Shown: one piece after another, positions 26,894-37,225 of the stretch
Numbering within the stretch: position 1 is the stretch's first letter
How the letters are laid out: every line of letters begins with the position of its first letter
Assembly (NCBI RefSeq): GCF_900188125.1
Contig: NZ_FZOW01000004.1
Span: forward strand, 310,001 to 374,000
From: Rhodococcoides kyotonense
Lineage (GTDB): Bacteria; Actinomycetota; Actinomycetes; Mycobacteriales; Mycobacteriaceae
Reading direction: 5' to 3'
Length of the DNA: 64,000 bases
Translations under genes and position numbers: made by a program
The notes under the pieces: model-generated
What the model saw: only the letters and a program-made list of their open reading frames with translations
Databases searched by the model: none
Told to the model about the DNA's origin: nothing

Positions 26894-29218
26894 CTAATTC
26901 CGTTGGGCGACCGATCCCAGTGCAACAGCGGGGAGCTCGTCGTGGGCCAACGACGACCGACCCTCGATACCCTCGATTCGCTCGATGAGGTCTTGCAGTT
27001 CGTCGGCGGGGACGGCGCGCCCGATGTGGTACCCCTGCGCACCGTCGCATCCCAGAACGTGGAGCCGGTCGAGTGTGCTCTTGTCCTCCACACCCTCCGC
27101 GACGACGGTCATACCGAGGCTTCGACCCAGCTCGATCGTCGAACGCACGATGGATGCATTGGTCGGTTGACTGTTCATCGCCGTCACGAACGATCTGTCG
27201 ATCTTCAAGGTCTGCACCGGAAGCGAGCGGAGGTAGGCCAGTGAGCTGTAGCCGGTGCCGTAGTCGTCGATCGCGATGGAGGCTCCCAGATCGCGCAGGG
27301 ACACCAGCGCGTCGACAGACCGCCTCGGATCGGTCATGGCCGAAGTCTCCGTCACCTCGAATTCCACCGCCGATGCGGGCACGTCGTGTCGTTCGAGTGC
27401 GGCAGCGACCTGATCGCCGAGCGTCGGGTCGACGAGATTGCGCACCGAGAGATTGACAGCGATACCGATGCGGAAGCCTTTGCGTCTCAACGCACTACAG
27501 CACGCCAGGGAATCCTCGAGGACATAGGCGGAGATTGCCGGAAGCATGCCCGTGCGCTCCGCGTCGGGCAGGAACGACGACGGTGCGATCAGGCCCTCAC
27601 GCGGATGCTGCCACCGCAGCAACGCTTCGATTCTGGTCACGCGCCTGGTGTCGAGATCGAGGCACGGCTGGAAGTAGACCCTGAGTTGCCGGTGCAGAAG
27701 CGCGGTTTCGAGCTCACCGAGCAGCCTCATCTGCTGACGTCGATCGCAGTCCATCGTCGGCATGTAGATCGAGACACGCATATGCCCCGCCTTCGCCGCA
27801 GTCAGCGCGACGTGTGCGTGCTGCAGCAATGTCTCGGCCCCGACGCCGGGATCCTTCGCCGAATGCACGACCCCGACCGTCGCTTCCAGCGCGACGTTGA
27901 TGTCGTGCACGAACATGGTGCGGCTCACCGCACGCTGGAAATGCTCGGCACATTCCGCGGCCGTCACCGGCATCCGCTGCGCAGGGATCGCGACGACGAA
28001 CTGATCTCCACCGAGGCGCCCGACGACGGCATCGGTGACCGCCGCGCCGACGAGCCTCTCGCCGATCTCCCGAAGGACGCTGTCGCCTACGGGATATCCG
28101 AATGTCTCGTTGATCTGTGCGAACCTGTCGATGTCGACGATGAGCACGATGATTCCCTGCTCGCCTGCCTCGTCGACGGCTCGATCGAGCATCTCGCCGA
28201 TGCGTCGCCGGTTGGGTAGGCCGGTGACGGAATCCGACATCGCCGTCTCGGTCAACTCGGCAGCCTGACGTCTCATGACTGTCAGAAAACACGCCATCCT
28301 GGCACCCACGAGCGCGACGACGAGCATCGAACACCCGGCTACGACCCAGCCCCACTTGGACACCGGGACTCCCCCCGCGAGCTGGATTCCCATGACGACG
28401 GGAGCCATCAGACTCGCCGCGCTGAGCCCGAGCAACCGCGTCCGATCGGCGAACAGGCGCTTTTCGGTGCCGGTCGACGGCGACCCGTGGGGCGTCGGAT
28501 TCGCCGAGTACGCCGCGAGCAGAACATAAGCGACAAGCGACAGCGTCGCGGCGACGTTCGAGACGGGAAGGCCGGACATCACCTGACCCGATCCGTCGAA
28601 TCCCCCGTAGGCAACCCAGTTCGACACCGCGAAGACCGACATCGCAAGGGTCACGATCACGAACGGGCCGGTCCGAGCCCGCTTGGACACCAGCAGGATC
28701 AGTGCCGTGGCGACGAGGAATCCGTCGGTGGTCGGGTACAGGACTGCAGGCCAGTGCGTCGCGACGCTGTCGGGACCGGGGTTGCCGACCGAGTCGTGTC
28801 CTACCAGGAAGACCCAGGACACCAGTCCGACTCCGGTGGCGACGATGAGACCTTCGAGGACATCCTCGATCTTCACCACTCGTCCGCGATGATCTCGCAC
28901 AGTCAGGACGGCCGCGACGAACGCCACATGACCGACCACGTACAACGCGTCGGCGACGCTCACGCCGGATGCGCTCCGGCCGCCGTGATGACCTAATTCG
29001 ACGACGGCATCCCCGACGCAATTGGCCATGAGCCCGACGGCGAGGAATACCCACATGACCCCGTCGTGGCGTCGTCGTACCCGTCCACGCAGGAGAAACA
29101 CCGCGACCGACCCGATCGCGACCAGCCCATACAGTACGACGCGTCCGACGCCGTCAGGCAACAACGAATACCCGGCCACACATGCAAGCCCCGCAAGCAT
29201 GAACCTCGACCAGGCCAT
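26894..29218 (-). CDS. Multipass membrane GGDEF-EAL protein, predicted c-di-GMP phosphodiesterase
   Basis: 774 residues from the ATG at 29218. About eight membrane helices fill the first 300 residues. A GGDEF domain follows, whose active-site motif is GGDQF (LGGDQFVVA), with the key Glu changed to Gln, so cyclase activity is doubtful. The C-terminal EAL domain is intact: RIEALLRWQHP, EVTET, DDYGTGYSSL, LKIDRSFV and AEGVED. The protein probably breaks down c-di-GMP, perhaps with GTP binding by the degenerate GGDEF as a regulator. An ATG at 29290 would add 24 residues. Confidence 0.87.
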   Translation of the reverse strand: MAWSRFMLAGLACVAGYSLLPDGVGRVVLYGLVAIGSVAVFLLRGRVRRRHDGVMWVFLAVGLMANCVGDAVVELGHHGGRSASGVSVADALYVVGHVAFVAAVLTVRDHRGRVVKIEDVLEGLIVATGVGLVSWVFLVGHDSVGNPGPDSVATHWPAVLYPTTDGFLVATALILLVSKRARTGPFVIVTLAMSVFAVSNWVAYGGFDGSGQVMSGLPVSNVAATLSLVAYVLLAAYSANPTPHGSPSTGTEKRLFADRTRLLGLSAASLMAPVVMGIQLAGGVPVSKWGWVVAGCSMLVVALVGARMACFLTVMRRQAAELTETAMSDSVTGLPNRRRIGEMLDRAVDEAGEQGIIVLIVDIDRFAQINETFGYPVGDSVLREIGERLVGAAVTDAVVGRLGGDQFVVAIPAQRMPVTAAECAEHFQRAVSRTMFVHDINVALEATVGVVHSAKDPGVGAETLLQHAHVALTAAKAGHMRVSIYMPTMDCDRRQQMRLLGELETALLHRQLRVYFQPCLDLDTRRVTRIEALLRWQHPREGLIAPSSFLPDAERTGMLPAISAYVLEDSLACCSALRRKGFRIGIAVNLSVRNLVDPTLGDQVAAALERHDVPASAVEFEVTETSAMTDPRRSVDALVSLRDLGASIAIDDYGTGYSSLAYLRSLPVQTLKIDRSFVTAMNSQPTNASIVRSTIELGRSLGMTVVAEGVEDKSTLDRLHVLGCDGAQGYHIGRAVPADELQDLIERIEGIEGRSSLAHDELPAVALGSVAQRN

Positions 29219-29393
29219 TGTCTCTGGTGGTTCCTTCCTGGTCCCCCAACCGTCGTCTTCACCGCCGAACGTCGAAACCCGTCGTTCCATCGGTATTCGT
29301 ATCCGAAACCGTAGCGGACTGGTTTGTTTTTCAAGGATTACAGACCAGTGTATGGATGTAACGCTCGGGTACTGCGAAAGCCTTGCTTCCCGC

Positions 29394-30050
29394 CTACTCG
29401 GCGTCGGCGAACCCTTGGTCGAGGAGCTGAAGAAAGACGTCGACGGGCTGTGCGCCGGAGACCGCGATGCGCCTGCCTGCCACGAAGAATGGAACACCGG
29501 TGACCTGCAGTTCTCGGGCGGCAGCGAGATCGGCGCGTACCTCTGCAGCGCCGGTATCGCCCGCCAGTGCTTCCGCAGCACCGACCATTCCTACGGCGTC
29601 GGCCAGCTCGGCCAGAACAGTGGGATCGTCGACGACGCGGCCCTCGGTGAAATGGGCGACGAACAGCGCGGCCAGCATCTCGTCGGCGAGCCCCTGCTCC
29701 CGAGCGACGTGGACGAGGCGATGGGCGTCGAATGTGTTGGCGGCGACGGCGGTATCGAAGTCGATCTTCAGACCGTCCGCGGCCGCGATGCCTGCGACGT
29801 GCTCGAACATGCCCGTGACCTGGTCCGGTGACATGCCCTTCAGACGCACGAGCGCGTCCAGCTCGCGTTCCCGGGCGCCGACGGGCGTCTCCGGGGACAG
29901 CTGATACGAACGCCAGATCACCTCGACGCGGTCGCGGCGGTCGAATTGTTCGAGTGCCACCGCGAACCGCGCCTTGCCGATGAAGCACCACGGGCAGGCG
30001 ATGTCGGACCAGATCTCTACCTGAAGAGCTTCGAGTTCAGTTGAAGTCAC
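29394..30050 (-). CDS. DsbA-family (FrnE-like) thiol oxidoreductase
   Basis: 218 residues. Thioredoxin-fold protein with active-site CPWC in WSDIACPWCFIGKARF near residue 19, WRSYQLSPE, THRL-type helical insert (NTFDAHRLVHVA), and the cis-Pro motif VTGVPFFV. No signal peptide, so it acts in the cytoplasm, like FrnE proteins linked to oxidative stress. GTG at 30050 is chosen; the frame extends to 30128, overlapping the OsmC-like gene. It lies 40 bp downstream of that gene and is likely cotranscribed with it. Confidence 0.88.
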   Translation of the reverse strand: MTSTELEALQVEIWSDIACPWCFIGKARFAVALEQFDRRDRVEVIWRSYQLSPETPVGARERELDALVRLKGMSPDQVTGMFEHVAGIAAADGLKIDFDTAVAANTFDAHRLVHVAREQGLADEMLAALFVAHFTEGRVVDDPTVLAELADAVGMVGAAEALAGDTGAAEVRADLAAARELQVTGVPFFVAGRRIAVSGAQPVDVFLQLLDQGFADAE

Positions 30051-30090
30051 AACGGACGCAACCTCGACGCCGACCCGGGTGTTCCCGGGG

Positions 30091-30528
30091 TCAGGATTCG
30101 AGCGATGCGTCCAACGTGATCTCGACACCGGTCAGTGCTTTGCTGACCGGACATGTCTCCTTCGCCGACTGTGCAGCCTTCGCGAAGCCCTCGGCATCGA
30201 GGCCGTCGACCTCACCGCGAACCGTCAGCTTGATGCCGGTGAGCTTGAACCCCGGCTGGTCCGGGCCGAGCGAGACGTCCGCGGTCACCTCGAGGCTCTG
30301 AGGCGTCCCGCCTGCTTCGGCGATCAACGCCGACAGCTGCATCGCATAGCAGGACGAGTGTGCTGCCGCGATCAATTCTTCGGGGCTTGTCGTGCCGTCG
30401 GCGTTCTCGGCGGCGCGCTTGGGGAACGACACGTCGAATGTCGCTGCTCCCGAGCTCGTGAGTTCCACCTGGCCGGAGCCGTCTTCCAGCGTGCCGTTCC
30501 ATGCAGTGCGCGATGTACGTGTGGGCAT
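30091..30528 (-). CDS. osmC: OsmC-family organic hydroperoxide reductase
   Basis: 145 residues. Two catalytic Cys: one in AAHSSCYAMQLSALI near residue 60, the other in AKETCPVSKALTG near residue 125. N-terminal RTAWNGTLEDGSG is typical of the OsmC subgroup. It detoxifies organic peroxides with dithiol reductants. AGAGGAG lies before the ATG at 30528. A redox pair with the DsbA-like gene downstream. Confidence 0.9.
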   Translation of the reverse strand: MPTRTSRTAWNGTLEDGSGQVELTSSGAATFDVSFPKRAAENADGTTSPEELIAAAHSSCYAMQLSALIAEAGGTPQSLEVTADVSLGPDQPGFKLTGIKLTVRGEVDGLDAEGFAKAAQSAKETCPVSKALTGVEITLDASLES

Positions 30529-30603
30529 TGCGTTCGGACTCCTCTCGTTGTGGGCCGTCGATCGGCGACCCGTGGTGTGCAGGTTGCCCGGATCGGCCGG
30601 AGG

Positions 30604-32202
30604 CTAACCGGATCGACCGCCGGCCGCCTCGGCTCGCTGTGCATCGCGTGAATGATAGTGCGCTAGAAGGCTCTTCTCTCGCTCGTGCTTGGGGAACGCG
30701 AAGAACACCAGAACCGCACCGACCAGCACCACGAGAATCGCTGCGACATAGGACTTCTGGTCACCGTCCTCGAACGCTTGCTTCGCGGCAGAGACGATCT
30801 GATCCGAGTACTGCGGGTACCTCTCGGCCAAATCCGCCGCCGACGAGAACGACTTGGTCAACACCGACTGAGTTTCCTCGCTGATGTCGGCCGCATCGGG
30901 AGAACTCGCGATCTGCGCTGTCAACGATGCCGAGTACCCCGCCGTCAACAGTGCGCCGAGAGTCGACTGCATGATCGCTCCACCGAGGTCACGCTGCAGA
31001 TCGGCCGTCCCTGAAGCCATTCCAGCTCTGTCGACGGGCACCGAACCGGTCAACGACCTCGATGCCGGAGTACCGGCGAACCCCACTCCGACGCCCAGGA
31101 AGATGTAGCTGAGTGCGACGACCCAGTACGCCACACCCTCCGTCCACGTCAGCCACGCCAGGACCAGTCCGACGACGATGAAGCTGTAGCCCAGCAGCAA
31201 CGTGAACCTCGAACCCCTCGATTCGACGAGCTTCGCCGACTGCGGTGCCACCACCACCATCGCCAGTGCCGCAGGAAGCGTCGACGCGCCCGCCGCCAAC
31301 GTCGAGTAACCGAGGACGTTCTGCAGAAACTGCTGCCCGACGAAGATGACGCCCATCAACGAGCCGAAGACGATGATGCCGGCCACCGCAGCCACCCAGA
31401 ATGTTCGACGACGTGCGACATTCAGATCGTAGAGCGGGGACTCGACGCGACGCTGACGGATCACGAACACCGTCCCCGCCGCGACGGCGATGGCTCCCAG
31501 CCCGATTGCCAACGTCCCCATTCCCTGCACGGGGGCGAAGTTGATACCGAGCACGAGGGCAGCGATGAACACCACCGACACCATGCCGCCGAGATGGTCC
31601 ACCGCATCGGTCGTCTCGTTGACGTGCGCAGGCACGAGTACGACAGCGAGGACCAATGCGAGGAGCGCGAGAGGCAGCGTCACGATGAACACCGAACCCC
31701 AATGGAACTTCTCGAGCAGCGCACCGGACATCAACGGGCCGAGTGCGGACAACGCGCCGCCGAGCGCCGACCACAACGCGATCGCCTTGGTCCGCGGCGG
31801 CCCCGACCACAGAGCGGTGATCAGCGCCAGCGTCGTCGGATAGGCCAGCCCGGCGGACAGACCGCCGAGCAGCCGAGCGCCGAACAGCACCTCGACGTTC
31901 GGCGCGAAGGCTGCCACCAAACACGCCGGAATCGACAACGTCATGCCCAGAACGAGCAGAAGTTTGCGCCCGTACCGGTCCCCTACCGCACCGAGGTACA
32001 GCACCGACGCGGCAAGCCCCAACGAGTACGCGACGGCAACCAGGTTCAGCTGAGTCTGACTGGCGTCGAAGTCGCGGCCGATCTCCGGCAGAGCGACATT
32101 GGCGACCGCAAGGTTCAGATTCGCCACCGCGGCGACGAGGATCAGAACGAACAACACCAGCCCTGCACGGGCGGGAGACGAACCTTTCGAGGTGGAAGTC
32201 AC
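30604..32202 (-). CDS. MFS transporter, DHA2 (14-TM) drug-exporter family
   Basis: 532 residues, about fourteen membrane helices. Motif A between helices 2 and 3 is GAVGDRYGRKLLLVLG; motif C-like GGLSAGLAYP follows. It probably exports hydrophobic compounds by proton antiport; substrate not predictable. A long external loop near the C-terminus carries DAADISEETQSVLTKSFS. Start assigned at the GTG 32202 (TSTSKGSS); a GTG at 32271 would add 23 residues but would overlap the clpC1 terminator hairpin. Confidence 0.85.
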   Translation of the reverse strand: MTSTSKGSSPARAGLVLFVLILVAAVANLNLAVANVALPEIGRDFDASQTQLNLVAVAYSLGLAASVLYLGAVGDRYGRKLLLVLGMTLSIPACLVAAFAPNVEVLFGARLLGGLSAGLAYPTTLALITALWSGPPRTKAIALWSALGGALSALGPLMSGALLEKFHWGSVFIVTLPLALLALVLAVVLVPAHVNETTDAVDHLGGMVSVVFIAALVLGINFAPVQGMGTLAIGLGAIAVAAGTVFVIRQRRVESPLYDLNVARRRTFWVAAVAGIIVFGSLMGVIFVGQQFLQNVLGYSTLAAGASTLPAALAMVVVAPQSAKLVESRGSRFTLLLGYSFIVVGLVLAWLTWTEGVAYWVVALSYIFLGVGVGFAGTPASRSLTGSVPVDRAGMASGTADLQRDLGGAIMQSTLGALLTAGYSASLTAQIASSPDAADISEETQSVLTKSFSSAADLAERYPQYSDQIVSAAKQAFEDGDQKSYVAAILVVLVGAVLVFFAFPKHEREKSLLAHYHSRDAQRAEAAGGRSG

Positions 32203-32275
32203 AGCGTCAGTAAAACTCAGCGGACACCCCTGTGCCTCACCTTCGGTGTGCGAAGTGCTGACCCAGCCCACGCAA

Positions 32276-32310
32276 AGCGGGCCGCACCTCTCGTCGAGGT
32301 ACGGCCCGCT
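32276..32310 (-). terminator. Terminator hairpin after clpC1
   Basis: AGCGGGCCG (32276-32284) pairs perfectly with CGGCCCGCT (32302-32310); the 17-nt loop contains a further inner 5-bp stem (ACCTC/GAGGT). It starts 14 nt downstream of the clpC1 stop. Confidence 0.8.
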
Positions 32311-32323
32311 GTGGTCTTGCTAC

Positions 32324-34864
32324 TTACTCGCTGTCACTGTCGCCCGCGGCCTTGGCCAGGTCGACCGGAAGCTCGTCGGGAACACTGATCGGCTTCTTCT
32401 CACCACGGAACGTGAACTTCGCGTCCTCGCCCTGGCTTTCGCCGTCCCAGTTCTCGACGTCGACCAGAACGATCTGGCCGGCTTCGATCTCGCCGAAGAG
32501 GATCTTCTCCGACAGCTGGTCCTCGATCTCGCGCTGGATCGTGCGACGCAGCGGCCGCGCACCCAGGACCGGGTCGAATCCACGCTTGGCGAGCAGGGAC
32601 TTCGCCTTCTCGGTGACCTCGATGGACATGTCCTTGTTCTTCAGCGCACCTTCCACGCGGTTCAGCATGAGGTCGACCATCTGGATGATCTCGTCCTTGC
32701 TGAGCTGGTGGAACACGACGATGTCGTCGATACGGTTGAGGAACTCGGGGCGGAAGTGCTTCTTCAGCTCGTCGTTGACCTTCAGCTTCATGCGCTCGTA
32801 GTTCGAGCCGGTGCCTTCACCCGACGAGAACCCGAGGCCGACTGCCTTCGAGATGTCCGACGTACCGAGGTTCGACGTGAAGATCAGCACGGTGTTCTTG
32901 AAGTCGACCGTACGTCCCTGGCCGTCGGTGAGACGTCCGTCTTCCAGCACCTGCAGGAGCGTGTTGTAGATCTCCTGGTGTGCCTTCTCGATCTCGTCGA
33001 ACAGGACGACGGAGAACGGCTTGCGGCGAACCTTCTCGGTGAGCTGGCCACCCTCTTCGTAGCCGACGTATCCGGGAGGAGCACCGAAGAGCCGCGACGC
33101 GGTGAAGCGGTCGTGGAATTCGCCCATGTCGATCTGGATGAGTGCGTCGTCCTCGCCGAACAGGAAGTTCGCGAGAGCCTTCGACAGCTCGGTCTTACCG
33201 ACACCGGACGGGCCGGCGAAGATGAACGAGCCCGACGGGCGCTTGGGATCCTTCAGGCCTGCACGCGTACGACGGATCGCCTTCGAGACTGCCTTGACGG
33301 CGTCCTCCTGGCCGATGATCCGCTTGTGCAGCTCGTCCTCCATGCGGAGCAGACGCGTGGTCTCCTCCTCGGTGAGCTTGAAGACGGGGATGCCGGTCCA
33401 GTTACCGAGGACCTCGGCGATCTGCTCGTCGTCGACCTCGGCGATGACGTCCAGGTCACCGGAGCGCCACTGCTTCTCGCGCTCGGTGCGCTGGTGAACC
33501 AGCTGCTTCTCCTTGTCGCGCAGGTTCGCGGCCTTCTCGAAGTCCTGCGCGTCGATCGCGGATTCCTTCTCGCGACGGGCGTCGGCGATCTTGTCGTCGA
33601 ACTCGCGCAGGTCTGGCGGTGCGGTCATCCGGCGGATACGCATCCGCGCGCCTGCCTCGTCGATGAGGTCGATCGCCTTGTCCGGCAGGAACCGGTCGTT
33701 GATGTACCGGTCGGCCAGCGTGGCCGCGGCGACGAGAGCACCGTCGGTGATCGAGACGCGGTGGTGTGCCTCGTAGCGATCGCGCAGACCCTTGAGGATC
33801 TCGATGGTGTGCTCGACGGTCGGCTCGCCGACCTGCACCGGCTGGAAACGACGTTCGAGGGCCGCGTCCTTCTCGATGTACTTGCGGTACTCGTCGAGGG
33901 TCGTGGCACCGATGGTCTGCAGCTCACCGCGGGCGAGCTTCGGCTTCAGGATCGAGGCCGCGTCGATAGCGCCCTCGGCTGCGCCTGCACCCACGAGAGT
34001 GTGCAGCTCGTCGATGAACAGGATGATGTCACCGCGAGTGTTGATCTCCTTGAGGACCTTCTTCAGGCGCTCTTCGAAGTCACCGCGGTAACGGCTGCCG
34101 GCGACCAGGGATCCGAGGTCGAGGGTGTAGAGCTGCTTGTCCTTGAGTGTCTCGGGGACCTCGCCGTTGACGATGGCCTGCGCGAGACCTTCGACCACCG
34201 CGGTCTTACCGACGCCGGGCTCACCGATGAGAACAGGGTTGTTCTTGGTACGGCGGCTCAGGACCTGCATCACGCGCTCGATTTCCTTCGCGCGACCGAT
34301 GACCGGGTCCAGTTTGCCTTCGAGGGCAGCCTGGGTCAGGTTGCGTCCGAACTGGTCGAGAACCAGGGACGTCGACGGAGTGCCTGCCTCGCCGCGGCCG
34401 CTGCCGGATTCCGACGGCTCCTTGCCCTGGTAACCGGACAGCAGCTGGATGACCTGCTGGCGTACACGGTTGAGGTCGGCTCCGAGCTTGACCAGAACCT
34501 GAGCAGCGACGCCTTCGCCTTCGCGGATCAGACCCAGCAGGATGTGCTCGGTGCCGATGTAGTTGTGGCCGAGCTGCAGCGCCTCACGCAGGCTGAGCTC
34601 GAGGACTTTCTTGGCGCGCGGGGTGAAGGGAATATGACCGGACGGAGCCTGCTGGCCCTGACCGATGATCTCCTCGACCTGGCTGCGGACTCCTTCAAGG
34701 GAGATACCAAGCGACTCCAGAGACTTGGCCGCTACGCCCTCACCCTCGTGGATGAGACCGAGCAGAATGTGCTCCGTGCCGATGTAGTTGTGGTTGAGCA
34801 TCCGGGCTTCTTCTTGAGCCAGGACGACAACACGCCGCGCGCGATCGGTGAACCTCTCGAACAT
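32324..34864 (-). CDS. clpC1: ATP-dependent Clp protease ATPase subunit ClpC1
   Basis: 846 residues, Hsp100 unfoldase partner of ClpP1P2. Two N-terminal repeat blocks (each with [13 protein letters not shown]), first AAA module with Walker [14 protein letters not shown] near residue 216, UVR/coiled-coil middle domain, second AAA module with [13 protein letters not shown] near residue 555, and the GYVGYEEGG pore loop. N-terminal [20 protein letters not shown] is the region bound by cyclic-peptide antibiotics in mycobacteria. Full length. Ends with a strong hairpin. Confidence 0.97.
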   Translation of the reverse strand: MFERFTDRARRVVVLAQEEARMLNHNYIGTEHILLGLIHEGEGVAAKSLESLGISLEGVRSQVEEIIGQGQQAPSGHIPFTPRAKKVLELSLREALQLGHNYIGTEHILLGLIREGEGVAAQVLVKLGADLNRVRQQVIQLLSGYQGKEPSESGSGRGEAGTPSTSLVLDQFGRNLTQAALEGKLDPVIGRAKEIERVMQVLSRRTKNNPVLIGEPGVGKTAVVEGLAQAIVNGEVPETLKDKQLYTLDLGSLVAGSRYRGDFEERLKKVLKEINTRGDIILFIDELHTLVGAGAAEGAIDAASILKPKLARGELQTIGATTLDEYRKYIEKDAALERRFQPVQVGEPTVEHTIEILKGLRDRYEAHHRVSITDGALVAAATLADRYINDRFLPDKAIDLIDEAGARMRIRRMTAPPDLREFDDKIADARREKESAIDAQDFEKAANLRDKEKQLVHQRTEREKQWRSGDLDVIAEVDDEQIAEVLGNWTGIPVFKLTEEETTRLLRMEDELHKRIIGQEDAVKAVSKAIRRTRAGLKDPKRPSGSFIFAGPSGVGKTELSKALANFLFGEDDALIQIDMGEFHDRFTASRLFGAPPGYVGYEEGGQLTEKVRRKPFSVVLFDEIEKAHQEIYNTLLQVLEDGRLTDGQGRTVDFKNTVLIFTSNLGTSDISKAVGLGFSSGEGTGSNYERMKLKVNDELKKHFRPEFLNRIDDIVVFHQLSKDEIIQMVDLMLNRVEGALKNKDMSIEVTEKAKSLLAKRGFDPVLGARPLRRTIQREIEDQLSEKILFGEIEAGQIVLVDVENWDGESQGEDAKFTFRGEKKPISVPDELPVDLAKAAGDSDSE

Positions 34865-35161
34865 CGCTCTCCCTCACTTCTCGGTGGGTGGTAGCACTCA
34901 CCCACCAGGTCTTTCCAGCACCACACTTTGCGGTAACACGGGGTCGCTCGGCATTGAAGGTGTTACGTCGACGCGTGATGCGTCTGCGCCTCCAGCTTCA
35001 CTGTAGTTGGCCGGTGGTGCGCTTGCCGACCCTCGGTCCCGGAAACAGCTCCGGTTCTCGGTGCCGCCCGGGGCCCTCTATGCCTGCTTACCGTTCATAA
35101 CGCGTCCACGGGCGGTTTCGTTTCCTGTTCGCTGTCCGCTGCTGGCGAACAAGAACCGTCG
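34865..35161. other. clpC1-lysS intergenic region with an inverted repeat
   Basis: This 297-bp gap holds the clpC1 promoter. An 8-bp perfect inverted repeat (GGTGGGTG and CACCCACC, 34883-34906, 8-nt loop) lies 18 bp before the clpC1 start, in its leader. In M. tuberculosis lsr2 occupies this gap; no Lsr2-like frame or remnant is recognisable here. Confidence 0.6.
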
Positions 35162-36685
35162 CTACTTCGACGGCTTCACGATGGGGAACAGGATGGTCTC
35201 GCGTATCCCCAGACCGGTGAGCGCCATGAGCAGCCGATCGATTCCCATGCCGGTACCGGTCGTCGGCGGCATACCCTGTTCCATCGCAGCCAAAAAGTCC
35301 TCGTCGAGAACCATTGCCTCGTCGTCGCCCGCGGCGGCCTGGCGTGCCTGATCCTCGAAACGCTCACGCTGGATGACCGGGTCGACGAGCTCGGAATAGC
35401 CGGTCGCCAGCTCGAATCCGCGAACGTAGAGGTCCCACTTCTCCGTGACGCCGGGGATGCTCCGGTGCTGCCGCGTCAACGGCGACGTCTCGACCGGGAA
35501 GTCTCGCACGAACGTCGGGGCGAACAGATCGTCACCGACCTGGTGCTCCCACAATTCCTCGACGAGCTTGCCGTGTCCGTAGATCGGCTTGCCGTCCTTG
35601 CGGGGAACCTCCAGCCCGACCTTCTCCGCGAGAGCGAGAAGCTCGTCGACGCTCGTGTCCGGGGTGACCGTGACGCCGATCGCCTCCGACAGCGACGGAT
35701 ACATCTCGAGCGTCGTCCATTCGCCACTCAAGTCGTAGGTGGAACCGTCGGGAAGTACGACGACCTGTGTGCCGAGGGCGGCTTGCGCGACTTCCTGGAT
35801 CAGCTCGCGCGTCATCTTCGCCGAGTCGTCGTACGTGCCGTAGGCCTCGTACGTCTCGAGCATCGCGAATTCGGGTGAGTGCGACGAGTCGGCGCCTTCG
35901 TTGCGGAAGTTGCGGTTGATCTCGAAGACCTTCTCGATGCCACCGACGACGCACCGCTTGAGGAACAGTTCCGGCGCGATGCGCAGAAAGAGATCGGTGT
36001 CGAGTGCGTTGGAATGCGTGACGAACGGACGCGCCGCAGCACCACCGTGCAGCGTCTGCAACATCGGCGTCTCGACCTCGAGGAAACCGCGGCGTTCGAG
36101 CGCACTCCGCAGCTCACGAACGACGGCGATGCGCTTGCGCGCGACCTCACGGGCCTCGGGGCGCGTGATCAGGTCGAGGTAGCGCTGACGGATGCGCGTC
36201 TCCTCGTTCAACTCCTTGTGCGCGACGGGCAGCGGACGCAGCGCCTTCGACGCCATCTGCCACGCGTCGGCCATGACGCTGAGCTCACCGCGTCGACTCG
36301 AGATGACCTCACCGTGTACGAACACGAAGTCACCGAGGTCGACGTCCGCCTTCCACTCCGTCAGCGACTCCTCGCCGACGCCTGCCAGGCTGATCATCGC
36401 CTGCAGCTGGGTGCCGTCACCCTCCTGCAGTGTCGCGAAACAGAGCTTGCCCGTGTTGCGCACGAAGATGATGCGGCCGACGACACCGACGAGCCGACCC
36501 GTGGTGGTGTCGGGCTCGAGGTTCGGGTAGAGGGTGCGGATCTCGCCGAGCGAGTGAGTGCGGGCCACCGAGACCGGGTAGGCCTCCCGGCCCTGCTCGA
36601 GCAGCCGGTCCCGCTTGGCACGACGAATCCGTAGCTGTTCCGGAGTGTCGTCGATCGTGGGGGAAGCTGCATCAGTCACAGGCAC
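35162..36685 (-). CDS. lysS: Lysyl-tRNA synthetase, class II
   Basis: 507 residues. N-terminal OB-fold anticodon domain ([20 protein letters not shown]), then the class II core: motif 2 [20 protein letters not shown] near residue 260 and motif 3 [13 protein letters not shown] near residue 483. It charges tRNA-Lys. Full length. GTG start; a second GTG two codons later is possible. Gene order clpC1-lysS is conserved, apart from the missing lsr2. Confidence 0.96.
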   Translation of the reverse strand: MPVTDAASPTIDDTPEQLRIRRAKRDRLLEQGREAYPVSVARTHSLGEIRTLYPNLEPDTTTGRLVGVVGRIIFVRNTGKLCFATLQEGDGTQLQAMISLAGVGEESLTEWKADVDLGDFVFVHGEVISSRRGELSVMADAWQMASKALRPLPVAHKELNEETRIRQRYLDLITRPEAREVARKRIAVVRELRSALERRGFLEVETPMLQTLHGGAAARPFVTHSNALDTDLFLRIAPELFLKRCVVGGIEKVFEINRNFRNEGADSSHSPEFAMLETYEAYGTYDDSAKMTRELIQEVAQAALGTQVVVLPDGSTYDLSGEWTTLEMYPSLSEAIGVTVTPDTSVDELLALAEKVGLEVPRKDGKPIYGHGKLVEELWEHQVGDDLFAPTFVRDFPVETSPLTRQHRSIPGVTEKWDLYVRGFELATGYSELVDPVIQRERFEDQARQAAAGDDEAMVLDEDFLAAMEQGMPPTTGTGMGIDRLLMALTGLGIRETILFPIVKPSK

Positions 36686-36757
36686 ACACTTTATCCGTCG
36701 CCCCCGACAATCGAAGAACCGCCCAACCAGGGCCGAGGACCGTGCACATCCGCACGG

Positions 36758-36785
36758 CCACGCGCATGCACATGCATGTGCGTGG
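36758..36785 (-). terminator. Hairpin after the rhodanese gene
   Basis: CCACGCGCATGC pairs with GCATGTGCGTGG across a 4-nt loop, one G-U position. It lies 18 bp downstream of the rhodanese stop on the minus strand, just before lysS. Confidence 0.6.
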
Positions 36786-36802
36786 GGAGCGGGGAGGACG
36801 CG

Positions 36803-37225
36803 TCAGTGCGACGCGACGGCCTCTGCCTCACGCACGCAGTGCTTGGCCTGTGTGAGCACGCCGAGCAAACCGGCGGACTTCAGTGCTTGATAGCCGCCGA
36901 CCAGGTCGGTTGCCTTCGTCAGACCCAGCTCCTGCAACGACGCAGCCGCCAGCGACGACGTGTAGCCCTCGGAGCAGATGACGATCCATTCGACGTCGTG
37001 ATCGACTGCTACTGCCAGCCGCGCATCACTCGTCGGGTCGAGACGCCATTCGAGGACGTTGCGTTCGATCGCGAGTGCGCCCGGAAGGGTTCCCTCGATC
37101 GCTCGCTGAGCCTGGGGCCGGATGTCGACGACGATCGCGCCGCGTGCGACGGCGTCGCGAAGCTCGAAGACGGTGATGCGGTCGATCTTGGTGCGAGCCT
37201 GCTCGAGCATTTCGACGATGGTCAT
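36803..37225 (-). CDS. Rhodanese-domain sulfurtransferase
   Basis: 140 residues, single rhodanese domain. VVDIRPQAQRAIEGTLPGA is the N-terminal CH2-type motif and VICSEGYTSS near residue 88 carries the active-site Cys that would take up a persulfide. Its start overlaps the cysteine dioxygenase stop (ATGA), so the two are made together. With the dioxygenase it probably handles sulfur released from cysteine breakdown; the exact sulfur donor is not known. Confidence 0.88.
   Translation of the reverse strand: MTIVEMLEQARTKIDRITVFELRDAVARGAIVVDIRPQAQRAIEGTLPGALAIERNVLEWRLDPTSDARLAVAVDHDVEWIVICSEGYTSSLAAASLQELGLTKATDLVGGYQALKSAGLLGVLTQAKHCVREAEAVASH

Noticed and set aside
32099-34894. Open frame of 931 codons on the plus strand opposite clpC1
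   Set aside because: It is antisense to a conserved gene with all ClpC motifs; the long openness follows from high GC and codon bias. No recognisable domains.
34888-34902. CIRCE-like half site (TAGCACTC) before clpC1
   Set aside because: Only one half is present; the partner half at 9-nt spacing is absent.
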